A DNA stretch of 64,000 bases, from assembly GCF_009811795.1 (NCBI RefSeq), contig NZ_BLJE01000004.1, positions 186,001 through 250,000 on the forward strand. Reading direction: 5' to 3'. The DNA comes from Litoreibacter roseus. GTDB lineage: Bacteria; Pseudomonadota; Alphaproteobacteria; Rhodobacterales; Rhodobacteraceae. The position numbers and the translations under genes are program-made. The notes under the pieces were generated by a model that had not been told where the DNA came from, did not search any database, and worked only from the letters and a program-made list of their open reading frames with translations. Numbering within the stretch: the first letter of the stretch is position 1; each line of letters starts with the position of its first letter. This document shows positions 25,695 to 34,125 of this stretch, one piece after another.

Positions 25695-25826
25695 TTAGCC
25701 GCTGTGCCGCAGGGAAGAGACAAGTCTGGGTACCATCCGGAACAATCCTGTGAAGGCCGCAGCGCGGGCCTCGTGGGCTTTGCGCTGCGCATCGATCGTG
25801 GGTGTATTGGTTTGCAACTCGAACAT
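25695..25826 (-). CDS. Small basic protein of unknown function (43 aa)
   Basis: A 43-residue protein reading MFELQTNTPTIDAQRKAHEA and ending in a basic, amphipathic segment (VPRLVSSLRHSG). An AGAGG-like ribosome site lies upstream of ATG 25826 on the minus strand. It is divergent from the LysR gene at 25935 and lies just past the phaB terminator. Its beginning and its many Arg/Ala-rich helical residues resemble short stress-type proteins of Rhodobacterales, but I cannot place it in a named family. It is too short for standard gene calling. Confidence 0.5.
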   Translation of the reverse strand: MFELQTNTPTIDAQRKAHEARAAAFTGLFRMVPRLVSSLRHSG

Positions 25827-25934
25827 TTTGGACCTCTTTGATTTGAGAAACTTAACTTAACTCAACATCGCTTTTCTGTTTTCTTCTGACAAACGAGACT
25901 TTCCCTGTGTTCAGATAAGTAATACTTGTGTGAA

Positions 25935-26870
25935 GTGTCTGATCGCCTTCCTCCGCTGACCGCCTTGCGTGCCTTTGAAGCTGCCGCGCGTCACATGAGT
26001 TTTGCGAAAGCTGCCGAGGAGCTTCGGGTCACACCAGCGGCGCTGTCGTTCCAGATCAAATCGCTTGAAGATCACATCGGCGTGCCGATGTTCAAACGCC
26101 TCAATCGGGCAGTGGAATTGACCGAAGAAGGTCGCCTGCTTCAACCTGGTGTGTCGGACGGGTTTGCGGCGCTGCAACTTGCGTGGTCCTCAGTCAAACG
26201 GCGTTTGGAAGAAACGATCCTTACCGTGACAGCGGGGCCGGGTTTTACGGCGAAATGGCTTGCGCCCAGACTTTTTTCCTTCGCGCAGGCGAATCCCGAC
26301 ATCGAATTACGATTTGCTGCGGGTCTTCGCATCATGGATTTCGCGCGTGATGATATTGACGTCGCGATCCGCTTCGGGCGGGGCGGAGACGATGCATCGC
26401 TCTATTCGCGGCCCATCATCAAGGAATGGTCGATACCGATGATGACGCCTGAGTTAGCGCACAAGGTAAAGATACCAGAGGATCTGCGGGCTCTTCCCCT
26501 TCTGCATCAGGACGACACGCAGTTTTTGAAGCCGGATCTGACATGGGATGCGTATTTCGATGCCGTGGGCATTGGTCCAGCGTCGGGGCAAGGAACGCGC
26601 TTCAGTCAGGCAGACCACGCCGTTGATGCTGCACTTGCCGGTGCTGGCGCAGTTTTGGGTCGGGCGTCGCTGACGGAGGCTCATTTGCGAGAGGGTAGGC
26701 TTGTCATGCCGCTCAAACAGGCGATCTGGGCGCATGCGGATTACCGGATCGTTTGCCCCATCGGGACAGAAACACGCCCCCATGTGGCACGATTTATCGA
26801 CTGGGTTTTGGAGGAGACGGCAAGTATTGCGCGGTTGGCCGATACGGTTGAAATAATTGATCGGACCTAA
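25935..26870 (+). CDS. LysR-family regulator, GcvA-like
   Basis: A 311-residue regulator. The N-terminal HTH region reads MSDRLPPLTALRAFEAAARH (GTG start), then FAKAAEELRVTPAALSFQ, the pattern of the GcvA subgroup, with a periplasmic-binding-like effector domain (about 90-295). GTG 25935 is chosen as it gives the usual family N-terminus; a TTG at 25926 is possible. It is divergent from the small 43-residue gene with a short AT-rich spacer. The GcvA-type binding specificity suggests control of amino-acid or one-carbon genes, but the target is unknown. Confidence 0.85.
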   Translation: MSDRLPPLTALRAFEAAARHMSFAKAAEELRVTPAALSFQIKSLEDHIGVPMFKRLNRAVELTEEGRLLQPGVSDGFAALQLAWSSVKRRLEETILTVTAGPGFTAKWLAPRLFSFAQANPDIELRFAAGLRIMDFARDDIDVAIRFGRGGDDASLYSRPIIKEWSIPMMTPELAHKVKIPEDLRALPLLHQDDTQFLKPDLTWDAYFDAVGIGPASGQGTRFSQADHAVDAALAGAGAVLGRASLTEAHLREGRLVMPLKQAIWAHADYRIVCPIGTETRPHVARFIDWVLEETASIARLADTVEIIDRT

Positions 26871-26890
26871 GTGTCTTGAATGTCGTCGGA

Positions 26891-26921
26891 GGGCAGGGCG
26901 CGTCAAAAAACGCGCCTGCCC
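26891..26921. terminator. Hairpin between LysR and DUF465 genes
   Basis: GGGCAGGGCGCGT (26891-26903) pairs with ACGCGCCTGCCC (26910-26921) with one bulged G and a short A-rich loop. It is placed between two convergent stop codons and could work in both directions. No strong T-run follows. Confidence 0.6.
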
Positions 26922-26932
26922 GAGATTGGTCG

Positions 26933-27097
26933 CTAATTGGCGAGCCGCTCGATTTCTTCTTTCAATTTAAGCTTTTGCTTTTTCATGTCCACGATAGACA
27001 GATCGTCAGTGCCGGGGCAGCGTTGCGCTTCTTCAACGCGTTGGGATAGTGTTTCATGTTTCCGTTTCAGCTCCGTCAAATGCGAACTGAGTGTCAT
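26933..27097 (-). CDS. DUF465 (YdcH-like) small coiled-coil protein
   Basis: A 54-residue protein starting MTLSSHLTELKRKHETLSQR and ending with a charged helix (KLKEEIERLAN). The Lys/Glu-rich heptad-like pattern and length match DUF465/YdcH, small helical proteins of unknown role. An AGGAGG site (27104-27109 on the minus strand) lies 6 bases before ATG 27097, which fixes the start. It is convergent with the LysR gene. Confidence 0.88.
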   Translation of the reverse strand: MTLSSHLTELKRKHETLSQRVEEAQRCPGTDDLSIVDMKKQKLKLKEEIERLAN

Positions 27098-27190
27098 GGC
27101 ATACCTCCTGCAAGTTTGAATGTGTCTCTACGACATCATAAAAATAGGTATGTGTCACGAAATTCACATGCGGCACTGCGGCGCAAATAC

Positions 27191-27943
27191 CTAAAATATG
27201 AGCGGCTCGCCTCGGCGCAGAATGGCCTTTGCCGCGTCGGCATAGCTGTCGCGGTCTACGTCATGTGCATCGCCCTTATGTAAAATCAGCGGGTTATATA
27301 GTGTCGCGGGCGATCTGCTGCCTTTCTTCGCCCGAACAATGATCCGGCTGGCAGGACGATTGGCTCGGCTGGCGAGCGGTTTTATTTCAAGCGCACCTGC
27401 CCGCGGCCTGAGCAGTGCAAGAATATCTGGTAAGCGCTCGGCCAAGTGGATCAGTGTGATGTGACCTTTGGGGGCGCATCGCTTAAGGGCGGCATCAATC
27501 CACATTTCCAGCGGTGTGTCTTCCTTTCGCGCCCGCGCCCGTCCGCTGTTGTCCGCCCGTGTGCCGCTGGTGAAAAACGGTGGATTTAGGATGACATGAT
27601 CGAAGCTTTGTCCGCTGATCTCTTGTGGTAGGTTCGCCAGATCTGCCTCGACAACGTTGAGTGGAATGGCATTCTCATCTGCGTTTTGCCGCGCGAGGGC
27701 GCAGTAATCCGGCTGAAGTTCCACGCCCGTTAGGTGTAATGCTTTGGTGCGCTTTCCTAGACACAAGATCGCAGTTCCCGCACCGCAACCCAATTCCAGA
27801 ACTGTTTGGCCCCGTTCTGCCGGACAGGCGGCGGCAAGAAAGACTGCATCTGCGGTCGCGCGATAGCCGAGCCGGGGCTGGTTGATCTGTAACAGGCCCC
27901 CGAGAAAAGCGTCGCGCGTCAGGCAATTTCCATCGGCTGGCAC
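27191..27943 (-). CDS. TrmN6-like tRNA1(Val) adenine-N6 methyltransferase
   Basis: A 250-residue SAM-dependent methyltransferase. The SAM loop is VLELGCGAGTAILCL near residue 50, and the catalytic NPPF motif of N6-adenine methyltransferases is at VILNPPFFTSG near 119. The N-terminal LTRDAFLGG...LGYRATADAV pattern is that of the TrmN6/YfiC group that modifies A37 of tRNA(Val). It begins at GTG 27943, three bases after the stop of the DUF2007 gene, so these are one unit. Specificity for tRNA is inferred. Confidence 0.85.
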   Translation of the reverse strand: MPADGNCLTRDAFLGGLLQINQPRLGYRATADAVFLAAACPAERGQTVLELGCGAGTAILCLGKRTKALHLTGVELQPDYCALARQNADENAIPLNVVEADLANLPQEISGQSFDHVILNPPFFTSGTRADNSGRARARKEDTPLEMWIDAALKRCAPKGHITLIHLAERLPDILALLRPRAGALEIKPLASRANRPASRIIVRAKKGSRSPATLYNPLILHKGDAHDVDRDSYADAAKAILRRGEPLIF

Positions 27944-27946
27944 GGT

Positions 27947-28162
27947 CTACCCTTCGAAATCGATCGCATTGTCGCGCAAAACCGCGCGGGCCATGAACAG
28001 ATCGCGCTCTACCACCATCAGGCGGCGCGGCAATACGCCCACGGATCCTTCAAGAACGCTCATATGGACGTCCATTTCAAAGACGCTTATATCCTCCCCA
28101 CCTAGGAGTGCTTTGGCGAAGGCGATGACCGTCGGATCGTTACTGCGAAGAAGCTCTTTCAT
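27947..28162 (-). CDS. DUF2007-family small protein
   Basis: A 71-residue protein beginning MKELLRSNDPTVIAFAKALL with the conserved acidic FEMDVHMSV segment of DUF2007, a family proposed to act in signal transduction. The gene stops three bases before the TrmN6-like methyltransferase starts, a pairing seen in many alphaproteobacteria. It is divergent from the polyprenyl diphosphate synthase gene, with 66 bases between. No further function can be given. Confidence 0.85.
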   Translation of the reverse strand: MKELLRSNDPTVIAFAKALLGGEDISVFEMDVHMSVLEGSVGVLPRRLMVVERDLFMARAVLRDNAIDFEG

Positions 28163-28228
28163 TCAGTGAACTAACGACAGGCCGGACGGATTGTCGAGGT
28201 CTGTGGCGATATGAGGCAGAGCGAGTTG

Positions 28229-29230
28229 ATGAGCTTGGATGATGCGTCCACCAAACCACATGACCGGCTGCAAGCGGCCCTGTCTGACGATCTGGCGTCC
28301 GTTGCGACCCTGATCCGCGCGCGCATGGCCTCGGAGCATGCGCCACGTATTCCTGAAGTGACGGCGCATCTCGTGGAAGCCGGTGGCAAACGGGTCCGAC
28401 CTATGATGACGTTGGCGGCGGCGCGTGCGTGCGGCTATGATGGTCCGTATCACGTTCACCTTGCGGCAACCGTCGAGTTTATTCATACGGCGACGCTTTT
28501 GCACGACGACGTCGTGGACGAAAGCGAACAGCGTCGCGGACGACCCTCGGCCAACCTGCTTTGGGACAACCAGTCCAGCGTCTTGGTCGGGGATTACCTC
28601 TTCGCCAGATCGTTCCAGTTGATGACCGAGACCGGTCGTCTGGATGTGCTGCGCGTCTTGTCGGATGCAGCGGCCACTATTGCCGAAGGCGAGGTCTTGC
28701 AGCTTACCGCCGCACAGGATTTGTCGACGTCGGAAGATACCTACCTGAAGATTGTCCGGGGCAAGACGGCGGCGTTGTTTTCAGCGGCGACGCAGGTCGG
28801 CGGTATGATTGCAGATGTGGAGCCGCGTGTTGTGCAAGCTTTCTTTGACTACGGCGACGCGTTGGGCATCAGCTTTCAGATCGTGGACGATATTCTCGAC
28901 TTTGGGGGGGTATCGGCGCAGACCGGCAAGAATGTTGGTGACGATTTTCGGGAGCGGAAGTTAACGTTGCCGCTGATCAAAGCGATTGCCGCGGGCGGCG
29001 ATAAGGACCGTCCGTTCTGGGTGAAGACCATCGAAAAAGGTGTGCAGGACGAGGGCGATCTGGAGACAGCTCTCGATTTGCTCCGGAGCCATGGGGCGCT
29101 TGAGGCGGCGCGCAGCGATGCACTGATGTGGTCTTCAAAAGCAAAGGCTGCGCTTGAGGAGGTTCCGGATGATCCGTTGCGCGACATGCTCAGGGATCTG
29201 GCAGACTACGTTGTCGAACGGATTGCCTAA
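28229..29230 (+). CDS. Long-chain polyprenyl diphosphate synthase
   Basis: A 333-residue all-helical prenyltransferase. The first Asp-rich motif is LLHDDVVDES near residue 90 and the second is VDDILDFGG near 218, both needed to bind allylic and isopentenyl diphosphates through Mg2+. The GGKRVRPMM and GEVLQLTAAQD motifs are also present. In Rhodobacterales the product is most likely decaprenyl diphosphate for the ubiquinone-10 tail. ATG 28229 or ATG 28211 could be the start. Its stop codon overlaps that of the convergent ispE gene, another isoprenoid gene. Confidence 0.92.
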   Translation: MSLDDASTKPHDRLQAALSDDLASVATLIRARMASEHAPRIPEVTAHLVEAGGKRVRPMMTLAAARACGYDGPYHVHLAATVEFIHTATLLHDDVVDESEQRRGRPSANLLWDNQSSVLVGDYLFARSFQLMTETGRLDVLRVLSDAAATIAEGEVLQLTAAQDLSTSEDTYLKIVRGKTAALFSAATQVGGMIADVEPRVVQAFFDYGDALGISFQIVDDILDFGGVSAQTGKNVGDDFRERKLTLPLIKAIAAGGDKDRPFWVKTIEKGVQDEGDLETALDLLRSHGALEAARSDALMWSSKAKAALEEVPDDPLRDMLRDLADYVVERIA

Positions 29231-30144
29231 GCCGTCGCCAGCTTTGGACCTACGGCAGAATTTCCAAGAATGGCGGGCTTGATCCACCAATTTGGGTGTT
29301 GTGCGGACAAAACATCTGCCTGAGCTTGCGCGGCGTCCTCGGTGTCGTAAATCCCGAAACATGTGGCCCCAGACCCAGACATGCGTGCCAGATGGCAACC
29401 CTTTGCCATCGCCAGCGCGGCAAGAACGTCGGTTATGATCGGAGCTACTTCGATGGCCGCGTCCTGCATGTCATTTCTCTGCTCTGCCAGCCACGCCGCG
29501 AAATCAGCAACGGTTTCAAAGCTGGGAATAATGTCTGGCATGGGAGGGTTCGCTTTTACCGCGATACGGGCGAACACGTCCGGGGTTGAAACAGGAACGC
29601 GTGGATTGACCAGAACAACAGGGACTTGGGGAAGGTTTTGAAGAAAGCTCAGCTGCTCTCCGATACCCCACATCCTTGCCGTTCTTGAGAACAGGCAAAC
29701 CGGAAGATCAGCGCCCAGTGATTTGAGCTTTGCCGAAACGGTGGCGATCTCATCTTCGTCCAGACGATCCGGATCGAGCGCTTTTTGAAGGAGGTCGTCC
29801 AGCGGTATGTCGAACCAATGTTTCAACAACCCGCGGAGGGCGGCGGCTGCATCCGCAGAGCCACCCCCTATACCAGCCGCGGTTGGTAAATGTTTCGCCA
29901 GAAGGAACGCCACGCCACGCTCTGTCTTGAAGATTTCCGCCGCCTGCATAATCGAGTTCTTCGTATCGGTCGGAACGCCAGCCGCTTCAGGTCCCTCTAT
30001 CGTCAGCGACCGGGTGTTCGCATCAAAAATATTCAGATGGTCACCAATGGTGGCAAACATGACGAGGCTGTCCAGCAGATGGTAGCCATCGTCCCGCTGA
30101 CCCACGATGTGAAGCGAAAGGTTGACCTTCGCGGGCGCGAACAT
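29227..30144 (-). CDS. ispE: 4-diphosphocytidyl-2-C-methyl-D-erythritol kinase
   Basis: A 305-residue GHMP-family kinase of the MEP isoprenoid pathway. The start is APAKVNLSLHI near residue 3 with the substrate Lys, the ATP loop is LPTAAGIGGGSADAAAAL near 88-105, and the C-terminal MSGSGATCFGIY is near 255. The start ATG 30144 lies one base after the TPR gene stop, so the two are co-transcribed. The end shares bases 29227-29230 with the convergent prenyl synthase. Confidence 0.94.
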   Translation of the reverse strand: MFAPAKVNLSLHIVGQRDDGYHLLDSLVMFATIGDHLNIFDANTRSLTIEGPEAAGVPTDTKNSIMQAAEIFKTERGVAFLLAKHLPTAAGIGGGSADAAAALRGLLKHWFDIPLDDLLQKALDPDRLDEDEIATVSAKLKSLGADLPVCLFSRTARMWGIGEQLSFLQNLPQVPVVLVNPRVPVSTPDVFARIAVKANPPMPDIIPSFETVADFAAWLAEQRNDMQDAAIEVAPIITDVLAALAMAKGCHLARMSGSGATCFGIYDTEDAAQAQADVLSAQHPNWWIKPAILGNSAVGPKLATA

Positions 30145-30145
30145 C

Positions 30146-31855
30146 TTAGTCGTTCGCGGTTTGTGTTTCGCCTGCTTCCGCTTCTTCTTCAGCCAAGACC
30201 TTATCCAAGCCCACTTCGATCTTGCGACGGATGCGTTCCGCATCAGCTTCTTCCGGCTCAAACGAAAGTGCCCGTTTCCACTGGAATTCCGCTTCCCGGA
30301 AGCGATTTACTTTCCAATACACATCGCCGAGATGATCGTTGACGATGGGATCAACGGGCAGAAGCTCGACCGCACGTTCCATCGGCTCGACGGCATCCTC
30401 ATAGCGACCCAGACGAAAATAGACCCATGCAAGGCTATCGGTGATATACCCGCTGTCGGGTCTGCGCTCGACGGCCGTTTTGATCATCTCAAGCGCCTCG
30501 GGCAGCTTGATGCGCTGCTCGACAAGGGAATAACCCAGATAATTCAGAACGTCCGGCTGATCTGGCGACATCTCTAGAGCAGTGCGGAAATCAGCTTCCA
30601 TTTCGGCGAGATTGCCCATCCGTTCGTGCACGATGCCGCGTGCGTAGTGGACGGGCCATGCGTCACGATCATTCGCCTCATGCAGTTCAAGCGAACGGGT
30701 GTAAGCCGCCAAGGCCGCCTCGTCCCGCTCTTCCCGACTTAGCAGGTCCGCAAGTGCTGAGTGAACGACGGCGGTGTCAGGGTAAGCTTTGCTGAGCGCA
30801 GTCAGGACCTCGATTGAGGCATCTTTGCGTTCGGCGGAGTAAAGCGAGTCAGCGCGGCCCATTTCTGCGATAAAATACGCCGGATGGGTATTTGGAACGC
30901 GCGCGAAGGCTTTTGTAGCCAAGTCGTACTGACCAATGTCGTCTAGTGTTTCAGCGATGGTCAGAAGGGCAGGCACATGATCCTCGCGCAGCAATTCGGC
31001 CATGCGCGAATAGATCATAATGTGTTCAGGTGCAGCGCGGCCATTCAGGATCGCGGCCATGTTGTAATACACTTCCGCCGCGCCGTGCTGCGGGGTCGTA
31101 ACAAAATCGTACTCAATCTCTTCGCCTGCATTCAAACGATCGCGCAAATCGTTCAGTTCTGCGCTGAAACTCTGTTCTGTCGCCGCGTTCACCAGCGCCA
31201 AAGCGTCGTCGGACCGATCCAGCTGAACCAGAACCTGCGCATGCGCTTCCATCCCACGGGTGCTTAGGGTGAGAGGACCATATTTTGCGCCCGACAAGAT
31301 GTCGTCCGCCGCCTCGAAGTCACCGACCATCGCAAGCGCGAGGGATTGCTGGTATCTTGCAAAGCTGGCGAAATCCGGTGTCTCGGCTACCGCATCGAAT
31401 GCCGCGAGCGCTTGGGACATCTGCCCGCGTCCAATCTCGATCCACGCATTGATAAGCCCATCGACCAGCGGTGTGAGCCCTTGAGGATCGGAAGACGGGA
31501 CCATCTCGGCGTCAAACTTGCCGTCCCGAATGGCCAGAGTGTTCAGCGTGATCGCGACGATCTGGTTTTCACCGCCAGCCTTCAGATGCCGTCGAGCCAC
31601 TTCGACCGCACCTTCGATATCTCCCAAGGCGATCATTGAGATAAGGGCATTCTCCAAGAGCGTAAGATTGCCCTGATCCCGGTCGATCGCCTTGCGATAA
31701 TACTTTGCAGCGTCGTCATAGTCCGACGCGATTGTCGCCTGTCGGGCCGCCAGATAGGGTCCGGATACACCCTGTGCAGGCGCCATGCCTGGCGCGAGCA
31801 AGCCGGCCAGTGCGGCGGTGAAGACGAGGTCCCGAAACTTCGACGATGCAGTCAT
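30146..31855 (-). CDS. Exported TPR-repeat protein
   Basis: A 569-residue protein with an N-terminal signal peptide (LVFTAALAGLLAPGMAPAQG, cleavage near residue 28). It has many tetratricopeptide repeats across the mature part; the clearest are in residues 290-560, for example YLGYSLVEQ, LAWVYFRLGRYEDAVEPMER and LGDVYWKVNRFREAEFQWKR. It ends in an acidic Glu-rich tail. Proteins of this plan are common upstream of ispE in Rhodobacterales and are thought to be periplasmic scaffolds. No enzymatic motif is visible. Confidence 0.9.
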   Translation of the reverse strand: MTASSKFRDLVFTAALAGLLAPGMAPAQGVSGPYLAARQATIASDYDDAAKYYRKAIDRDQGNLTLLENALISMIALGDIEGAVEVARRHLKAGGENQIVAITLNTLAIRDGKFDAEMVPSSDPQGLTPLVDGLINAWIEIGRGQMSQALAAFDAVAETPDFASFARYQQSLALAMVGDFEAADDILSGAKYGPLTLSTRGMEAHAQVLVQLDRSDDALALVNAATEQSFSAELNDLRDRLNAGEEIEYDFVTTPQHGAAEVYYNMAAILNGRAAPEHIMIYSRMAELLREDHVPALLTIAETLDDIGQYDLATKAFARVPNTHPAYFIAEMGRADSLYSAERKDASIEVLTALSKAYPDTAVVHSALADLLSREERDEAALAAYTRSLELHEANDRDAWPVHYARGIVHERMGNLAEMEADFRTALEMSPDQPDVLNYLGYSLVEQRIKLPEALEMIKTAVERRPDSGYITDSLAWVYFRLGRYEDAVEPMERAVELLPVDPIVNDHLGDVYWKVNRFREAEFQWKRALSFEPEEADAERIRRKIEVGLDKVLAEEEAEAGETQTAND

Positions 31856-31963
31856 AGCAATCCATGTTCTGTTTCAAAAACGAATTTGGCAGAGCGTAGG
31901 GACCATCACGTAAGTTGTCCATGCGCGCAGGGGTTACATAGGCGGGTGCCCGTGGCCCATCCG

Positions 31964-33616
31964 CTACATGTTCGGATAGTTCGGTCCATCGCCCCCCTGC
32001 GGTGTGGTCCAGACAATGTTCTGGCTGGGATCCTTGATGTCGCAGGTTTTGCAGTGGACGCAGTTCTGGAAGTTGATCACAAAGCGGGTGTCTTTGCCTT
32101 CTTCCTCGACGAATTCGTAAACGCCTGCCGGGCAATATCGCGCCGACGGGCCTGCATATTTGGGCAGGTTGATGTCGACCGGAATGCTGGGGTCCTTTAG
32201 CTTGAGGTGGGCTGGCTGGTTTTCCTCGTGATTGGTCATAGCGAAACTGACATTGGTCAGGCGATCGAAAGACAGCGTGCCGTCTGGTTTGGGATAGTCA
32301 ATCGTTTGGAACTTGCTGGCCTCACCGGTGGCGTCGGCGTCTGACTTGCCGTGGCCGAGGGTACCCAAAACAGATGCGCCGAACAGGTTGTTGGTCCACA
32401 TGTCAAACCCGCCAACTGTAAGCGACGCAGTAAGGCCGTAATTCGACCAGAGTGGCTTGACGTTGCGGACGCGCTTGAGGTCCTTCCCGATGGGGCCGGA
32501 GCGCACTTCGCTGTCATACCCGTCCAACGTGTCGCCTGTCCGCCCTGCACCGATTGCGTCAAAGGCTGCCTCTGCGGCGGCCTTGCCGGACAGCATCGCA
32601 TTGTGGTTCCCCTTAATGCGCGGGACATTGACCATTCCTGCCGAACAGCCCAACAGAGCGCCGCCCGGGAAGACTGTTTTCGGCAACGACTGCCAACCGC
32701 CTTCGGTGATCGCACGGGCGCCATAGGCCACGCGTTTTCCGCCTTTCAGCAGCTCTGCCACCATCGGGTGATGTTTGAAGCGCTGGAATTCCATGTAGGG
32801 GAAGAGATGCGGGTTCTCGTAGTTCAGGTGGACCACAAAACCGACATAAACCTGATTGTTATCAAGGTGGTAGATAAACGACCCGCCGCCCGCGTTCTTT
32901 CCAAGCGGCCAGCCCATTGTATGCGTGACCGTGCCTTCGGAATGCTTGTCTGGATCGATTTCCCAGATCTCCTTCATGCCGAGGCCGTATTTCTGCGGTT
33001 GGGCGTCTTTGGCCAGGTCAAACTTTTCAATGATTTTCTTCGAAAGGGATCCCCGCACCCCTTCACCCAGAAAAACGTATTTGCCGTGCAGTTCCATCCC
33101 CGGCTCGTAGCTGTCGCTTGGCGTGCCATCGGGGTTCAAGCCGAACTCCCCTGCAATCACGCCTTTCACTTCGCCGTTCTCGCCGTAGACGAGGTCAGAG
33201 CACGCCATGCCCGGGAAAATCTCGACACCCATCTCTTCGGCCTTTTCTGCCATCCAGCGGCAGACATTGCCCATGGAGACGATGTAATTGCCGTGGTTGT
33301 TCATCAGCGGCGGCATGACAAAGTTTGGAATACGAAGCTGACCGGCCTCGCCCAGCATGTAGAAGTTGTCTTCTTTCACCGGTACAGTGATCGGCGCACC
33401 CATTTCGCGCCAATCGGGCAGAAGCGCGTCCAAGCCGGACGGGTCCAGCACGGCACCGGACAGAATATGCGCCCCGACCTCGGAGCCCTTTTCGAGCACG
33501 ACGACCTGTAATTCCGCATCAAGCTGTTTGAGCCGGATCGCAGCACTTAGCCCCGCAGGACCTGCCCCAACGATCACAACATCGTATTCCATGCTTTCGC
33601 GTTCAATCTCAGCCAT
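31964..33616 (-). CDS. Electron-transfer flavoprotein-ubiquinone oxidoreductase
   Basis: A 550-residue inner-membrane-associated enzyme passing electrons from reduced ETF to ubiquinone, so it drains acyl-CoA dehydrogenases including Mcd. The FAD-binding loop is VVIVGAGPAGLSAAI near residue 12. The C-terminal [4Fe-4S] ferredoxin-like module is seen as YCPAGVYEF and then NCVHCKTCDIKDPSQN near 480-540. ATG 33616 was chosen since the conserved MEYDVVIVGAG begins a few residues later. The etfA/etfB genes are not in the window. Confidence 0.95.
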   Translation of the reverse strand: MAEIERESMEYDVVIVGAGPAGLSAAIRLKQLDAELQVVVLEKGSEVGAHILSGAVLDPSGLDALLPDWREMGAPITVPVKEDNFYMLGEAGQLRIPNFVMPPLMNNHGNYIVSMGNVCRWMAEKAEEMGVEIFPGMACSDLVYGENGEVKGVIAGEFGLNPDGTPSDSYEPGMELHGKYVFLGEGVRGSLSKKIIEKFDLAKDAQPQKYGLGMKEIWEIDPDKHSEGTVTHTMGWPLGKNAGGGSFIYHLDNNQVYVGFVVHLNYENPHLFPYMEFQRFKHHPMVAELLKGGKRVAYGARAITEGGWQSLPKTVFPGGALLGCSAGMVNVPRIKGNHNAMLSGKAAAEAAFDAIGAGRTGDTLDGYDSEVRSGPIGKDLKRVRNVKPLWSNYGLTASLTVGGFDMWTNNLFGASVLGTLGHGKSDADATGEASKFQTIDYPKPDGTLSFDRLTNVSFAMTNHEENQPAHLKLKDPSIPVDINLPKYAGPSARYCPAGVYEFVEEEGKDTRFVINFQNCVHCKTCDIKDPSQNIVWTTPQGGDGPNYPNM

Positions 33617-33763
33617 CAACTCATCCTGTCTCGTGCGCCTCGCGGCAATCCGGTGCTCAGTACTCTTTAAATAATTCGCAGGCCTCCATGTAAGAGGCAA
33701 ATGCGACGTTGCGTCGCCGATATCGCAGTAATTTTCAGTAAAAACGCCGGGTTTTCCTGCCTG

Positions 33764-33775
33764 AAGATATATCTT
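33764..33775. promoter_or_regulatory. Perfect 12-base palindrome upstream of DUF2834 gene
   Basis: AAGATATATCTT is fully self-complementary and lies 35 bases before the DUF2834 start codon, in the short AT-rich divergent region shared with the ETF-QO gene. It could be an operator or part of the -10 region; no regulator can be named. Confidence 0.3.
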
Positions 33776-33810
33776 AGAGGGTTTCGAAGCACTGATTGAA
33801 GAGGATCACG

Positions 33811-34125
33811 ATGTCTGTTCTCCGCATGATCTACCTCGCGCTGGCCGTCTGGGGCGCCATACATCCGATGAGCTACTTCATCGCGTGGTTCAATGAAAAC
33901 GGCTACTCGCTGATGGCCATGGTCGACGCGTGGCATGTAAATGCCGCCACCAGCGGGCTGGTCTGGGATCTTACAATTGCCGCCGTCGCGCTGACGGTTT
34001 GGATCATCGCGGAGGTCTACACCCGTAAGAACTGGTTTGCTCTTGTTGCGATCCCTGCAACTTTTGGCATCGGTGTGTCGTGTGGCTTGCCGCTCTACCT
34101 CTTTCTGCGGACAAGGCCTGTCTGA
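33811..34125 (+). CDS. DUF2834-family membrane protein
   Basis: A 104-residue membrane protein with about three hydrophobic helices (near residues 3-25, 45-65 and 75-100). The IYLALAVWGAIHPMSYF start and the GLVWDLTIAAVA middle are typical of DUF2834. Start ATG 33811 is preceded by AGAGGA. Its TGA overlaps the lysA ATG by one base, making a translationally coupled pair, but no role in lysine synthesis is known. Confidence 0.85.
   Translation: MSVLRMIYLALAVWGAIHPMSYFIAWFNENGYSLMAMVDAWHVNAATSGLVWDLTIAAVALTVWIIAEVYTRKNWFALVAIPATFGIGVSCGLPLYLFLRTRPV

Noticed and set aside
32351-33511. A 386-codon frame antisense to the ETF-QO gene.
   Set aside because: The sense strand encodes a complete, conserved ETF-QO over the same bases; the antisense frame looks like random His/Ala-rich sequence.
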